The notes under the pieces were generated by a model. The model made no database searches, was not told where the DNA came from, and worked only from the letters and a program-made list of their open reading frames with translations. The position numbers and the translations under genes are program-made. Source: Sphingobium amiense (GTDB lineage: Bacteria; Pseudomonadota; Alphaproteobacteria; Sphingomonadales; Sphingomonadaceae). From it: a stretch of 64,000 nt of DNA. Position 1 is the stretch's first letter. Every line of letters begins with the position of its first letter. The stretch spans positions 2,480,001-2,544,000 of the forward strand of contig NZ_AP018664.1 in NCBI RefSeq assembly GCF_003967075.1. Reading direction: 5' to 3'. Of the stretch, positions 1 to 9,833 are shown piece by piece.

Positions 1-327
1 ACGCATCACAGCGCGCTCGCCGGACCCTATCACCGCAACGGCGCGACCATCCTCGACATCCATCATGCGTTCGACGGTCGGCCAAGCGGCTTCCGCGCCA
101 TCGCGGCGAAGCATCATGCGACCTATCTGCTGCTCTGTCCCAACTTCCCCGAAGGCACCATCTATCAGGCGCGCAGTCCCCAGGGCTTCTATGCGGGCCT
201 CATGCGGGGACAGGTTCCGGCATGGCTCCGGCCCGTGACGCTGCGCACGGGCATGACGCTGCCCTACCGGCTCTACCGCATCGACTATTCAGCGCCGGGC
301 GGCGAAAAAGTCGCGCAGCAGCGCTGA
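1..327 (+). CDS. C-terminal end of an unknown protein (5' end outside window)
   Basis: The frame is open from base 1 to the TGA at 325-327, giving the last 108 residues of a protein that starts before the window. The fragment has no membrane segment. It contains several histidine pairs (THH, DIHH, AKHH), an LLLCPNFPEG stretch and a basic, tyrosine-rich tail. The style resembles the soluble C-terminal domain of large polytopic sphingomonad membrane proteins, but this is only an impression. Its end overlaps the convergent tadA by 39 bases. I do not recognise the family. Confidence 0.6.
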   Translation, partial: THHSALAGPYHRNGATILDIHHAFDGRPSGFRAIAAKHHATYLLLCPNFPEGTIYQARSPQGFYAGLMRGQVPAWLRPVTLRTGMTLPYRLYRIDYSAPGGEKVAQQR

Positions 328-747
328 CGCTTCCGCCTCGGCAAGGCCGCCATAGACTTCGGGCCGGTGCAGGCATTGCGACTGGGTAAAAAGGCGCGGT
401 CCCTGTTCCACCGCTCCCCCCTTGGGATCGGCGACGGCATAGTAAAGCCGCGCAATCCGCGCATGGGAAATCGCCCCCGCGCACATCGCGCAGGGTTCCA
501 GCGTCACCCACAGGTCGCAGCCGGTCAGGCGAAAATCGCCCAGATGCGCCGCCGCCGCCCGCATCGCGACGATCTCTGCATGAGCGGTGGGATCGAGATC
601 GCGGCGGTTGCGGTTCTGCCCTTCGCCGACGATCGCACCGTCCCTCGTCACGACAGCGCCGATCGGCACCTCGCCCGACTCCCCCGCCAGACGCGCGAGA
701 TCGAGCGCGCGGCGCATCGGATCGGGCAGGGGAAAGGGCGAAACCAT
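289..747 (-). CDS. tadA: tRNA-specific adenosine deaminase TadA
   Basis: TadA deaminates the wobble adenosine (A34) of tRNA-Arg to inosine, a cytoplasmic, usually essential reaction. The 152-residue length is normal. The zinc and catalytic signature of the cytidine/deoxycytidylate deaminase fold is complete: HAE at residues 56-58, where H56 binds zinc and E58 is the proton shuttle, and PCAMC at 85-89 with the two zinc cysteines C86 and C89. The N-terminal segment EVPIGAVV is typical of TadA. The gene is convergent with the preceding fragment and overlaps its end. No frameshift or missing residue is seen. Confidence 0.95.
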   Translation of the reverse strand: MVSPFPLPDPMRRALDLARLAGESGEVPIGAVVTRDGAIVGEGQNRNRRDLDPTAHAEIVAMRAAAAHLGDFRLTGCDLWVTLEPCAMCAGAISHARIARLYYAVADPKGGAVEQGPRLFTQSQCLHRPEVYGGLAEAEASALLRDFFAARR

Positions 748-784
748 CGCCCTGCCCTACCCGCCCGCGCGCGTCAGGGAAAGA

Positions 785-1006
785 TCAGGGCTTCTTCACG
801 TCGACCGTGGGCACTTCCACCGTCTCGTTCCGGGTGCCGACCTCAACCTTGGCGACGCTCGCCTCATATTTGGGAAGCTGACCACCCTTCACCTGCACTT
901 CCGGCAGGCTGCCCGTCTGCGTGCGTTGCAGGTCGATGAAACCGGTGGCGATGCCCCCGGCCAGGATCAGCAACAGGACGATCAATATGCCACCGATGGC
1001 TTTCAT
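785..1006 (-). CDS. small membrane-anchored protein of unknown function
   Basis: This 73-residue protein starts at ATG 1006-1004 behind an AGGAG ribosome site. The longer in-frame extension upstream has no such site. Residues 1-23 form one hydrophobic segment (ILIVLLLILAGGIATGF) with a short basic N-terminus, so it is an anchor or uncleaved signal. The rest is a short polar tail rich in Val, Glu and Lys ending in a basic KKP. Proteins of this shape are common beside rpmB or tadA in sphingomonads. The function is unknown. It is divergent from rpmB with a 148-base gap. Confidence 0.75.
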   Translation of the reverse strand: MKAIGGILIVLLLILAGGIATGFIDLQRTQTGSLPEVQVKGGQLPKYEASVAKVEVGTRNETVEVPTVDVKKP

Positions 1007-1081
1007 ATCCGGCTCCTTTGCGCTAACGAAACATCTCAACGCCGCGTGCGCCAAAGGGTTGCGGTCAAGCGCCGCCGCGGG

Positions 1082-1110
1082 TTGACGGCTGGCCCGAATC
1101 CCGTTATCGG
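1082..1110 (+). promoter_or_regulatory. candidate sigma-70 promoter of rpmB
   Basis: TTGACG (1082-1087), a 17-base spacer and TATCGG (1105-1110) lie 44 bases before the rpmB start. The -35 box and spacing are good and the -10 box is only partial. It was found by eye. Confidence 0.4.
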
Positions 1111-1154
1111 CGCGGCTTTCCGAACGAACCCGAATTTTTGAAGGTTGATTTGAT

Positions 1155-1448
1155 ATGTCGCGCATCTGCGAGCTGACCGGCAAGGGCCGCCAGGTGGGTC
1201 ACAATGTGTCCCACGCCAACAACAAGACCAAGCGTGTGTTCCTGCCCAACCTCCAGAATGTCTCGCTGATTTCCGAGGCGCTGGAAACCACGGTGAAGCT
1301 GCGCGTGTCGACCCATGGCCTGCGTTCGGTCGAGCATAATGGCGGCCTCGACAACTGGCTGGTCAAGACCGGCGACGAGAAGCTGTCGCTCAAGGCCCGC
1401 CGCCTGAAGCGCGACATCCTCAAGAAGAAGGCCGCCGTCGCGGCCTGA
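1155..1448 (+). CDS. rpmB: 50S ribosomal protein bL28
   Basis: A protein of the large ribosomal subunit. The 97 residues begin with [10 protein letters not shown], the diagnostic N-terminus of bL28. They continue with the conserved [13 protein letters not shown] block, and an NLQ segment where the family has its strand-forming region. The C-terminus is lysine-rich and ends in KKKAAVAA. The alphaproteobacterial form is longer than the E. coli protein (78 residues), and this one fits. The gene is monocistronic, with a candidate promoter upstream and a clear terminator downstream. Confidence 0.97.
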   Translation: MSRICELTGKGRQVGHNVSHANNKTKRVFLPNLQNVSLISEALETTVKLRVSTHGLRSVEHNGGLDNWLVKTGDEKLSLKARRLKRDILKKKAAVAA

Positions 1449-1477
1449 TCGCCTTCTGTAAGGTTTCGGCATAAGGA

Positions 1478-1503
1478 GCGGCCCCTCACCGGGCCGCTTT
1501 TTT
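1478..1503 (+). terminator. intrinsic terminator of rpmB
   Basis: A perfect 7-bp stem (GCGGCCC at 1478-1484, GGGCCGC at 1491-1497) with a 6-base loop is followed directly by a run of T. It ends 12 bases before the stop codon of the convergent gene and could serve only rpmB. Confidence 0.85.
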
Positions 1504-1514
1504 GCGTCCTTCGT

Positions 1515-2507
1515 TCAAGAATAGCCGGGCAGCGCAAATTTCAGCAGCAGCGTGCGCTGGAAAAATTCGTGGTTGTCGTCCGACACGATCCACACGACCG
1601 GCCGACCGCCCTCGCGGGTCACGGCCAGCCCCTCGAAATTGTCGGCCAGCAGCGGCGGCGCAAGCAGAGCCAGCGTCCGCGCCCTGAGCAGCGCGCCCGG
1701 CTCCAGCCGTTCGGGCAGATCGACGATGGCGACCGTGGCGGTGAACAGATCTTTCATCGTCAGGCGGCGATTGAGCACCAGCAGGTGCCGCGCGTCCAGC
1801 GCCACCGCGTCGGTGGGGCGGAACCCCTGCGGCGGGGCGTAGCGCAGGTGGACGGGATCGGGCGTGCTCTTTTCCGCCGGATCGCCGCTGAACAGCAGCA
1901 CCTCATGCCGCCCGTCGCTCGTCATCCCCATCTCGCCGATGGCAAGGAAACGCCCGTCCGGCAGCCGCGCGAGCGATTCGATGGAGCCGGTTTCGGGCCA
2001 CGCCACGATCTCCGGCCATGTCCGGCACGCCTCCACCCGTGCGAAGCCGGGCGAATAGCGGCAGATCGCCTGCAACATCTCGAACCCCACCCAGTAACGG
2101 TCGGTCGCGGGATCGTGAGTCAGCGATTCCGAATCCCATTGCCACCAAGGCCGGTCCCGGTCCTGCGGCCGGATCGGCAGCGGCGCGATGAAGGGGCGGC
2201 GGCGCGGCTCGCCCGCCCCCATGTGAAATCCCATCAGGATGCCGGAATCGCTCAAGGCCAGCACCTGTCCGCCCTCCCCCACCAGCATGGACGAAATGCC
2301 GCCGAAGCCCGGATTGTCGCTTTCGAGCGACCAGCCGCCCAGATAGGTGAGCGCCCCTGCCCGCCGGAGCGCGGGATCGGCGCTGCTGAGCGCCAGCGGC
2401 TGCGCCCGCACCAGCAGGTCTGCGGGCCGGATCGCCGCAGGCTTGGATGGAGGCGCGGGCGGCAGCAGCAGGATGGCCAGCGCCAGCACGATCAGGATTC
2501 GCAGCAT
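1515..2507 (-). CDS. secreted esterase-like protein of the phytase-like beta-propeller family
   Basis: This 330-residue protein begins at ATG 2507 with a signal sequence (residues 1-20, MLRILIVLALAILLLPPAPP), so it is probably periplasmic. The body shows features of the 'esterase-like activity of phytase' family: a GGWSLES strand, a FGGISSM segment, DSESLTHDP, GSIESLARLPDGRFLAIGE and DNFEGLAV near the C-terminus. These repeat as blades of a propeller. The substrate is unknown; the family name is historical and does not prove esterase activity. The longer frame upstream lacks signal-peptide character. It stands alone and is convergent with rpmB. Confidence 0.8.
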   Translation of the reverse strand: MLRILIVLALAILLLPPAPPSKPAAIRPADLLVRAQPLALSSADPALRRAGALTYLGGWSLESDNPGFGGISSMLVGEGGQVLALSDSGILMGFHMGAGEPRRRPFIAPLPIRPQDRDRPWWQWDSESLTHDPATDRYWVGFEMLQAICRYSPGFARVEACRTWPEIVAWPETGSIESLARLPDGRFLAIGEMGMTSDGRHEVLLFSGDPAEKSTPDPVHLRYAPPQGFRPTDAVALDARHLLVLNRRLTMKDLFTATVAIVDLPERLEPGALLRARTLALLAPPLLADNFEGLAVTREGGRPVVWIVSDDNHEFFQRTLLLKFALPGYS

Positions 2508-2697
2508 CGGCACTGGCCTTATGCGATTTGTCGACAGGCCGCAGCAGGCATGTGATAGAATGTCGGTCCCTGAACGCAGCCTGTCACCCGCATTCAGCCT
2601 CGGCTCAAGGCGACTCGGCCATAAGGGGTGCAATCGAAGGGCTTTCCCGTTCTGTCAGACGGCCGCCCCAGAGGATGGCAAGATGAGGAGAACCGCC

Positions 2698-3138
2698 ATG
2701 AAGACGAAGTTTCTTGTGAATCTGGGCGCGGCCCTCGCCATGGGCGTCGCGTCCTTCGCGGCCACCACGGCCCCGGCCAGCGCGCAATATTATCGCGGCG
2801 GATACGACCGCGGGGATTATTATCGCGGCGGCTATGATCGCGGCTACCGCGGCTATCGCGGCGGATACGACCGTGGCGACTATTATCGCAGCTATCGTGG
2901 CGACCGCTATTATCGCAACAATGGCTATCGCGGGTATCGCGGCGGCTATCGCTGCCGGGACAATGGCACGGGCGGCACGATCATCGGCGCCATCGCCGGC
3001 GGCCTGCTCGGTAACGAGATCGGCAAGGGCGGCCGCGACCGCTACGGCTATCGCCGGGGCGGGGACGGCACCACGGGCGCCATCATTGGCGCGGGCGTGG
3101 GTGCGCTGGCCGGTCGGGCCATCGACCGCAACTGCTAA
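2698..3138 (+). CDS. secreted Tyr/Gly/Arg-repeat protein with glycine-zipper domain
   Basis: 146 residues starting at ATG 2698, behind GAGGAG with 8-base spacing; the ATG at 2683 is less likely. Residues 1-30 are a signal peptide ending ASAQ. Residues 31-85 are built from imperfect repeats of YRGGYDRG and YRGYRGGYR type, rich in Tyr, Gly, Arg and Asp. The C-terminal half contains two glycine-zipper segments (GTIIGAIAGGLLGNEIGKGG and TGAIIGAGVGALAGRAID), the hallmark of 17-kDa surface-antigen-like envelope proteins. It probably sits in the periplasm or outer membrane. The role is unknown. A terminator follows, so it is a single-gene unit. Confidence 0.85.
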   Translation: MKTKFLVNLGAALAMGVASFAATTAPASAQYYRGGYDRGDYYRGGYDRGYRGYRGGYDRGDYYRSYRGDRYYRNNGYRGYRGGYRCRDNGTGGTIIGAIAGGLLGNEIGKGGRDRYGYRRGGDGTTGAIIGAGVGALAGRAIDRNC

Positions 3139-3163
3139 GGCAGCGCCATTCCCCATGGCAGAA

Positions 3164-3191
3164 GGGTCGCCCGCAAGGGCGGCCCTTTTTT
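3164..3191 (+). terminator. intrinsic terminator after the glycine-zipper gene
   Basis: GGGTCGCCC (3164-3172) pairs with GGGCGGCCC (3177-3185) over nine pairs including one G-T, with a four-base loop. Six T residues follow. Confidence 0.85.
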
Positions 3192-3199
3192 GCGTCGTG

Positions 3200-3403
3200 T
3201 CAGGGCTTCGACGACGGAGAGGACGCAGGAACGGCGTCGTTCGCGACCTCTCCTTGCGCATCCACCCGCGCCGCCGCGCGGTTGAGCGCGTCGGCCTGCG
3301 CCGCCGTCACACCGCCGACCCCATCCCCCTCGCCGTCTCCTCCGCCGCACGCGGCCAGCGGTAGAAGCATGGCGAACGCCATGGCAAAACGGATCATTCG
3401 CAT
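3200..3403 (-). CDS. small lipoprotein of unknown function
   Basis: A 67-residue protein starting at ATG 3403 behind GAGGAG. It has a lipoprotein signal ending in the lipobox LAAC at about residues 16-19, followed by a Gly/Asp-rich linker (GGGDGEGDGVGG) and a short Ala-rich tail. The mature part is only about 48 residues. I recognise no family. It lies downstream of another small lipoprotein on the same strand, but a terminator-like hairpin separates them, so they may be independent units. Confidence 0.7.
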   Translation of the reverse strand: MRMIRFAMAFAMLLPLAACGGGDGEGDGVGGVTAAQADALNRAAARVDAQGEVANDAVPASSPSSKP

Positions 3404-3418
3404 CGGCTCCTCAAAAGC

Positions 3419-3451
3419 AAAAGGGCCGCACCGTTATCGGCGCGACCCTTT
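3419..3451 (-). terminator. terminator of the Asn-Ala lipoprotein gene
   Basis: Read on the minus strand, AAAGGGTCGC pairs with GCGGCCCTTT (one G-T pair) around a loop of about 10 bases, and the T-rich end runs on. It lies between two minus-strand lipoprotein genes. Confidence 0.75.
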
Positions 3452-3476
3452 CGTAATCTCAAAACCCGAACGGGTC

Positions 3477-3695
3477 TTACATCGCGTTCGCGGCGTTGTT
3501 GGTCGCGTTCGACGCAGCGTTGGCGGCGTTGTCGGCGGCGTTCAGCGCGGCGTTCATGGCGTTGTCGGCAGCGTTCGACGCGTTCTCGGCCGCATTGGCG
3601 GCGTTGTTGGCGGCGTTTTCTTCGCTCTTGCCCGAGCAAGCAGCGAGGCCGAGCGAAGCGGCGAGAACGAGCGAAAGAGCAATCGACTTGGTCAT
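3477..3695 (-). CDS. Asn-Ala heptad-repeat lipoprotein
   Basis: 72 residues from ATG 3695, preceded by a G-rich ribosome site. The signal ends in the lipobox LAAC (cysteine at about residue 20). Nearly all of the mature protein is Asn and Ala in a heptad-like pattern, NAAxNAx, repeated about four times before the phase slips. Ala-rich heptads occur in small outer-membrane lipoproteins such as Lpp and OprI that form helical coils. That comparison is an inference, because I see no terminal lysine for peptidoglycan attachment. Longer in-frame starts upstream give unlikely N-termini. It is followed by its own terminator. Confidence 0.75.
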   Translation of the reverse strand: MTKSIALSLVLAASLGLAACSGKSEENAANNAANAAENASNAADNAMNAALNAADNAANAASNATNNAANAM

Positions 3696-3865
3696 GGGCA
3701 AAAACCCCTCTCTGAGAAAAACAAATTGCAGACCACTCTCGGAGAAAAGCTCACCCCCCATTGCGCCTGCGCACCGATTCGTAATGCCTTGGGCGAAGCA
3801 ATTCAATCCCATTTCATGACGCTTGCGGTAAAGAACCCGGTAAAGGCCAACCCGGCGCACCGGCA

Positions 3866-3893
3866 TTGACGTATATAAAGATTTCTTTATATG
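3866..3893 (+). promoter_or_regulatory. promoter with embedded palindromic operator for the met operon
   Basis: TTGACG (3866-3871) and TATATG (3888-3893) are 16 bases apart, a good sigma-70 layout. A perfect inverted repeat, ATATAAAG (3873-3880) and CTTTATAT (3885-3892) around ATTT, fills the spacer and -10 region. A repressor bound here would block RNA polymerase. The ATG of the first gene follows 8 bases later, so the message would be nearly leaderless. ArsR-type SAH/SAM regulators bind palindromes of this AT-rich style. The match to a specific published motif is from memory and should be treated as inference. Confidence 0.65.
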
Positions 3894-3901
3894 AATTGGC
3901 C

Positions 3902-4873
3902 ATGGCAGCGTCGCTCGACATTTTCCGCGCCCTGGGCGATCCGACGCGGCTGCGGATCGTGCACCTGTTGCGCGCGATGGAACTGGCCGTGGGCGAAATC
4001 GCACAGGTGGTCGGGCAAAGCCAGCCGCGCGTGTCGCGCCATGTGCGCATCCTTGCCGAAGCGGGCCTCGTCGAACGGCGCAAGGAAGGAAACTGGGTGT
4101 TCCTGCGCCTGCCCCGCACCCGCGCCGTCGAACCTTTCCTGACGCTGTTCGACCGGCTCGAACCGTCCGCCGCCGAAGCGCTGTGGCAGACGGCGGACCT
4201 TGCCCGGCTGGCCGCGGTGCGTGCGGACAGGGCGAAGGCGGCGGAAAGCTATTTCGCCGATCATGCCGAACAATGGGACGCGATCCGCTCGCTCCATGTC
4301 GCGGAAGGAGAGGTGGAAGCCGCGATGCGCGCGCTGCTGACGCCCGAACCCATCGGCCATCTGCTCGACATCGGCACCGGGACCGGGCGCATGATCGAAC
4401 TGTTCGGGCAGGACGCCCGCGCCGTGACCGCGCTGGACCGCAGCCCCGACATGCTCCGCCTCGCCCGCGCCAAGCTGCCGCAGGATGCGGGCGACCGCTA
4501 CGCGCTGCTGCTGGGCGATTTCATGGACCTGCCGCTCGACGCGGGCAGCGTGGACACGGTCGTGCTGCATCAGGTGCTGCATTATGCGCAGGCGCCCGAA
4601 GCCGTAATCGCCGAAGCCGCGCGCGTGATGGCGGCGGACGGCCGCGTCCTCATCGCAGATTTCGCCCCGCACGAGCGGGAAGAACTGCGCACCCGCGACC
4701 AGCATGCGCGGCTCGGCTTTTCGGACGAACAGATCGACGGCTGGTTCGCGGCGGCGGGCCTTGCCCTGGAGCGGGTCGAAACGCTGCCGGGCGATCAACT
4801 CACGGTGCAACTCTGGCTGGGACGGCGCAAGGGCGCGCGCGTCCTGCCTATCGAAGGACGGATTTCCGCATGA
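3902..4873 (+). CDS. ArsR-family regulator fused to a SAM-dependent methyltransferase domain
   Basis: 323 residues from ATG 3902. A TTG at 3866 is in frame but lies inside the promoter. Residues 1-90 are a winged helix of ArsR/SmtB type: LDIFRALGDPTRLRIVHLL, then QSQPRVSRHVRILAEAGLVERR as recognition helix and wing. No metal-binding CxC motif is visible. Residues about 115-300 are a class I methyltransferase with LLDIGTGTGRMIELF (SAM motif I), ALDRSPDML and a VVLHQVLHYA segment. It is the first gene of an operon whose next gene overlaps by ATGA. It probably senses SAM or S-adenosylhomocysteine and controls metF-metH and itself (an SahR-like role). Whether it still methylates anything is unknown. 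Confidence 0.85.
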   Translation: MAASLDIFRALGDPTRLRIVHLLRAMELAVGEIAQVVGQSQPRVSRHVRILAEAGLVERRKEGNWVFLRLPRTRAVEPFLTLFDRLEPSAAEALWQTADLARLAAVRADRAKAAESYFADHAEQWDAIRSLHVAEGEVEAAMRALLTPEPIGHLLDIGTGTGRMIELFGQDARAVTALDRSPDMLRLARAKLPQDAGDRYALLLGDFMDLPLDAGSVDTVVLHQVLHYAQAPEAVIAEAARVMAADGRVLIADFAPHEREELRTRDQHARLGFSDEQIDGWFAAAGLALERVETLPGDQLTVQLWLGRRKGARVLPIEGRISA

Positions 4874-5790
4874 CCCTCAATGATCCTGCCGCGCCGCTCT
4901 ATGCGGACCTGGCTGGCGACGCGCGCGTGAGCTTCGAATTTTTCCCCCCCAAGACGGAGAAGATGGAAGCGCAGCTCTGGTCGGCGATCGAAACGCTGAC
5001 GCCGCTGGCGCCGCAGTTCGTGTCCGTCACCTATGGCGCGGGCGGATCGACGCGCGAGCGCACCCATGCGACCGTCGCCCGTATCGCGCAGGAAACCCCG
5101 CTCGCCGCCGCCGCGCACCTGACCTGCGTGGCCGCGAGCAAGGCCGAGATCGCGGAGATCGCCGACGCCTACTGGAATGCGGGCGTGCGCCACATCGTCG
5201 CGCTGCGCGGCGATCCGCCCGAAGCGGGCGGCAGGTTCGAGCCGCATCCGGACGGCTACAATGGGGCGGCGGAACTGGTCGAGGGACTGGTGAAGCTCCA
5301 TCCGTTCGAGATCAGCGTGTCGGCCTATCCCGAAGTCCATCCAGACGCCGCCAGCGCGCAGAGCGATCTCGACAATCTGAAACGCAAGCTGGACGCAGGC
5401 GCGACCCGCGCGATCACCCAGTTCTTCTTCTCGCCCGAAGCCTATTTCCGCTTCATGGACAAGGTGTTGGCCGGAGGGATCACCGCCGACATCGTGCCCG
5501 GCATCATGCCCGTCAGCAATTTCGCCGCGACCAAGCGCATGGCCGCCATGTGCAACACTGCCGTGCCGAGCTGGATGGCGCGCCTGTTCGAAGGGCTGGA
5601 CGACCATCCCGGATCGCGCCAGCTCGTCTCCGCCACCATCGCGGCGGAACTGTGCCGCAGCCTCTACGAAGGCGGCGTGCGCGACTTCCATTTCTACACG
5701 CTCAACCGGGCGGAACTCAGCTATGCGATCTGCCACCTGCTCGGGCTGCGGCCCAGGGCGGCACTTGCCTCATCGGAGAAAGCCGCATGA
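4870..5790 (+). CDS. metF: 5,10-methylenetetrahydrofolate reductase MetF
   Basis: Reduces 5,10-methylene-THF to 5-methyl-THF with FAD, supplying the methyl group for methionine synthase. The 306-residue TIM barrel has the family marks: VSFEFFPPKTEKM near the N-terminus with the catalytic glutamate, VSVTYGAGGSTR, HLTCVA, the RGDPP loop, SVSAYPEVHP, and ITQFFF before the C-terminal PGIMPV segment. The ATG at 4870 overlaps the stop of the regulator gene (ATGA), implying coupled translation. The stop overlaps the next ATG in the same way. Length is normal. Confidence 0.96.
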   Translation: MTLNDPAAPLYADLAGDARVSFEFFPPKTEKMEAQLWSAIETLTPLAPQFVSVTYGAGGSTRERTHATVARIAQETPLAAAAHLTCVAASKAEIAEIADAYWNAGVRHIVALRGDPPEAGGRFEPHPDGYNGAAELVEGLVKLHPFEISVSAYPEVHPDAASAQSDLDNLKRKLDAGATRAITQFFFSPEAYFRFMDKVLAGGITADIVPGIMPVSNFAATKRMAAMCNTAVPSWMARLFEGLDDHPGSRQLVSATIAAELCRSLYEGGVRDFHFYTLNRAELSYAICHLLGLRPRAALASSEKAA

Positions 5791-6833
5791 CCGCCGAAGA
5801 CCAGTTGCGTAAACTTGCCGCCGAAAAGATCCTGATCTTCGACGGCGGCTATGGCACGTCGATCCAGAAGCACGGCCTGACCGAAGCCGACTATCGCGGC
5901 GACCTTGACCTGCCCAAGGACCAGAAGGGCAATAACGATCTTCTCTGCCTGACCCGCCCCGACATCGTGGAGGGCATCCACACTGCCTATCTGGAGGCGG
6001 GCGCGGACATGGTGGAGACCAACACCTTTTCCTCCACGAAGATCGCCATGGCCGACTATGGCTGCGAACATCTGGTGTGGGACATCAACGTCGCCGCCGC
6101 GAAGCTGGCGCGCTCGGCCTGCGAGAAGGCGACGGCGAAGGACGGCCAGCCCCGCTTCGTCGCCGGATCCATCGGTCCCACCAACAAGACGCTCAGCATC
6201 TCGCCCGACGTCAACGATCCCGCCTATCGCGAAGTCGATTATGACACGCTCAAGGCCGATTATCGCGAGCAGTGCGACGCGCTGATCGCGGGGGGCGTGG
6301 ACTTCCTGCTGGTCGAAACCTGCTTCGATACGCTCAACGCCAAGGCGGCGGGCATGGCCGCGCGCGAGGCGGAAGCGGCGGCCGGCCGCCCGGTGCCGCT
6401 GATGCTCAGCTTCACCATCACCGACATGTCGGGCCGCAACTTGTCGGGCCACACGATCAACGCCTTCTGGTATTCGCTGCGCCACCTGAAGCCGCTCACC
6501 ATCGGCGTCAATTGCGCGTTCGGCGCGGACCTGCTGCGGCCTTATCTCAGCGAATTGTCGAAGAATGCCGACACGCTGATCCTGGCCTATCCCAATGCCG
6601 GCCTGCCCAACGAACTCGGACAATATGACGAACTCCCCGAAACCACCGCGAAGCTGATCCGCGACTGGGTGGACGAAGGCCTCGTCAACATGGTCGGAGG
6701 CTGCTGCGGCACGACCCCCGCGCATATCGGCGCAGTGGCGCGTGCGCTCGCGGGCGAAAAGCCGCGCACGGTGCCGGAGCTGCCGGTCGTGACGCGGCTC
6801 GCGGGCCTCGAACCGATGCACATCGCGGCGTAG
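5787..6833 (+). CDS. metH: methionine synthase, homocysteine-binding half (split MetH, part 1)
   Basis: 348 residues forming the zinc-dependent homocysteine S-methyltransferase barrel that is the N-terminal module of full-length MetH. It starts [13 protein letters not shown] and has ETNTFSSTK and the three zinc-binding cysteines, C243 (in VNCAFG) and C306-C307 (in GGCCGT). No folate, B12 or activation domain follows in this frame. Those lie in the next gene, 114 bases on, so the enzyme works as two proteins. The ATG overlaps the metF stop. Split MetH is known in several alphaproteobacteria. Confidence 0.93.
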   Translation: MTAEDQLRKLAAEKILIFDGGYGTSIQKHGLTEADYRGDLDLPKDQKGNNDLLCLTRPDIVEGIHTAYLEAGADMVETNTFSSTKIAMADYGCEHLVWDINVAAAKLARSACEKATAKDGQPRFVAGSIGPTNKTLSISPDVNDPAYREVDYDTLKADYREQCDALIAGGVDFLLVETCFDTLNAKAAGMAAREAEAAAGRPVPLMLSFTITDMSGRNLSGHTINAFWYSLRHLKPLTIGVNCAFGADLLRPYLSELSKNADTLILAYPNAGLPNELGQYDELPETTAKLIRDWVDEGLVNMVGGCCGTTPAHIGAVARALAGEKPRTVPELPVVTRLAGLEPMHIAA

Positions 6834-6842
6834 CGCTTAGTC

Positions 6843-6933
6843 CCCCTCCCGCCTGCGGGAGGGGTTAGGGCAGGGCATGTTCTGCCCGCCTCATTACAGA
6901 CCCTCCCCCGACCCCTCCCGCAAGCGGGAGGGG
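6843..6933. repeat. paired intergenic palindromes (REP-like)
   Basis: Two nearly identical 22-base palindromes, CCCCTCCCGC-CT-GCGGGAGGGG (6843-6864) and CCCCTCCCGC-AA-GCGGGAGGGG (6912-6933), sit 47 bases apart. Each would fold into a 10-bp hairpin with a 2-base loop. This is the style of dispersed repeats seen in many sphingomonad intergenic regions. It occupies nearly all the gap between the two metH halves, inside the operon, and could act as an mRNA processing or stabilising element. Confidence 0.8.
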
Positions 6934-6947
6934 AGAAGAAGGCCGAA

Positions 6948-9548
<2,601 letters not shown>

Positions 9549-9609
9549 CGCGCGGGGCGCGATGCCTTAAGGGCGCGCGCAGCAGACGCACGGGATTCGT
9601 CCCGCGCGT

Positions 9610-9760
9610 CTTCCGTCCGAGACAGTCGGTGAAGGGAATATGCCCTTCTTAATGCCCGGCCTAGACGGGGAAAAGTTCTTTGCCGGACGGGTTTCGACGC
9701 CCTTCCGGGTCTGCCTGTTCCTTGATGGCGCGGGCCGGTCGATCTCTCCCCTTCGGACCC
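9610..9760 (+). promoter_or_regulatory. probable L10-type leader of rplJ-rplL
   Basis: The 285-base gap before rplJ holds no gene. It has the shape of an autogenous L10 leader: a GAGACAGTCGGTG segment, a small hairpin GAAGGG (9631-9636) with CCCTTC (9643-9648), then a GGCCTAGACGGGGA stretch. In many bacteria the L10-L7/L12 complex binds such a leader and represses translation of rplJL. The identification rests on position and general layout; I could not compare it with a covariance model. Confidence 0.55.
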
Positions 9761-9766
9761 CAGTGC

Positions 9767-9815
9767 CCCGCGTTCGCGCGGGTTTTAGTCGTCCGTGCGG
9801 TTCGTCTGCACGGAC
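9767..9815 (+). promoter_or_regulatory. two hairpins directly before rplJ (possible attenuator)
   Basis: The first hairpin, CCCGCG (9767-9772) with a TTCG loop and CGCGGG (9777-9782), is followed by TTTT and resembles a weak terminator. The second, GTCCGTGC (9791-9798) with GCACGGAC (9808-9815), is an 8-bp stem ending 18 bases before the rplJ ATG. Either could modulate readthrough or start access. Confidence 0.6.
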
Positions 9816-9833
9816 ATGAAGTGGAGTAATGGC

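Noticed and set aside
3891..3904. ATG at 3891 as start of the ArsR-methyltransferase gene
   Set aside because: It is not in frame with the gene; the ATG at 3902 is.
3477..4004. Extended 175-codon version of the Asn-Ala lipoprotein
   Set aside because: The added N-terminus is Arg/Pro-rich with no ribosome site, whereas ATG 3695 gives a normal lipoprotein signal.
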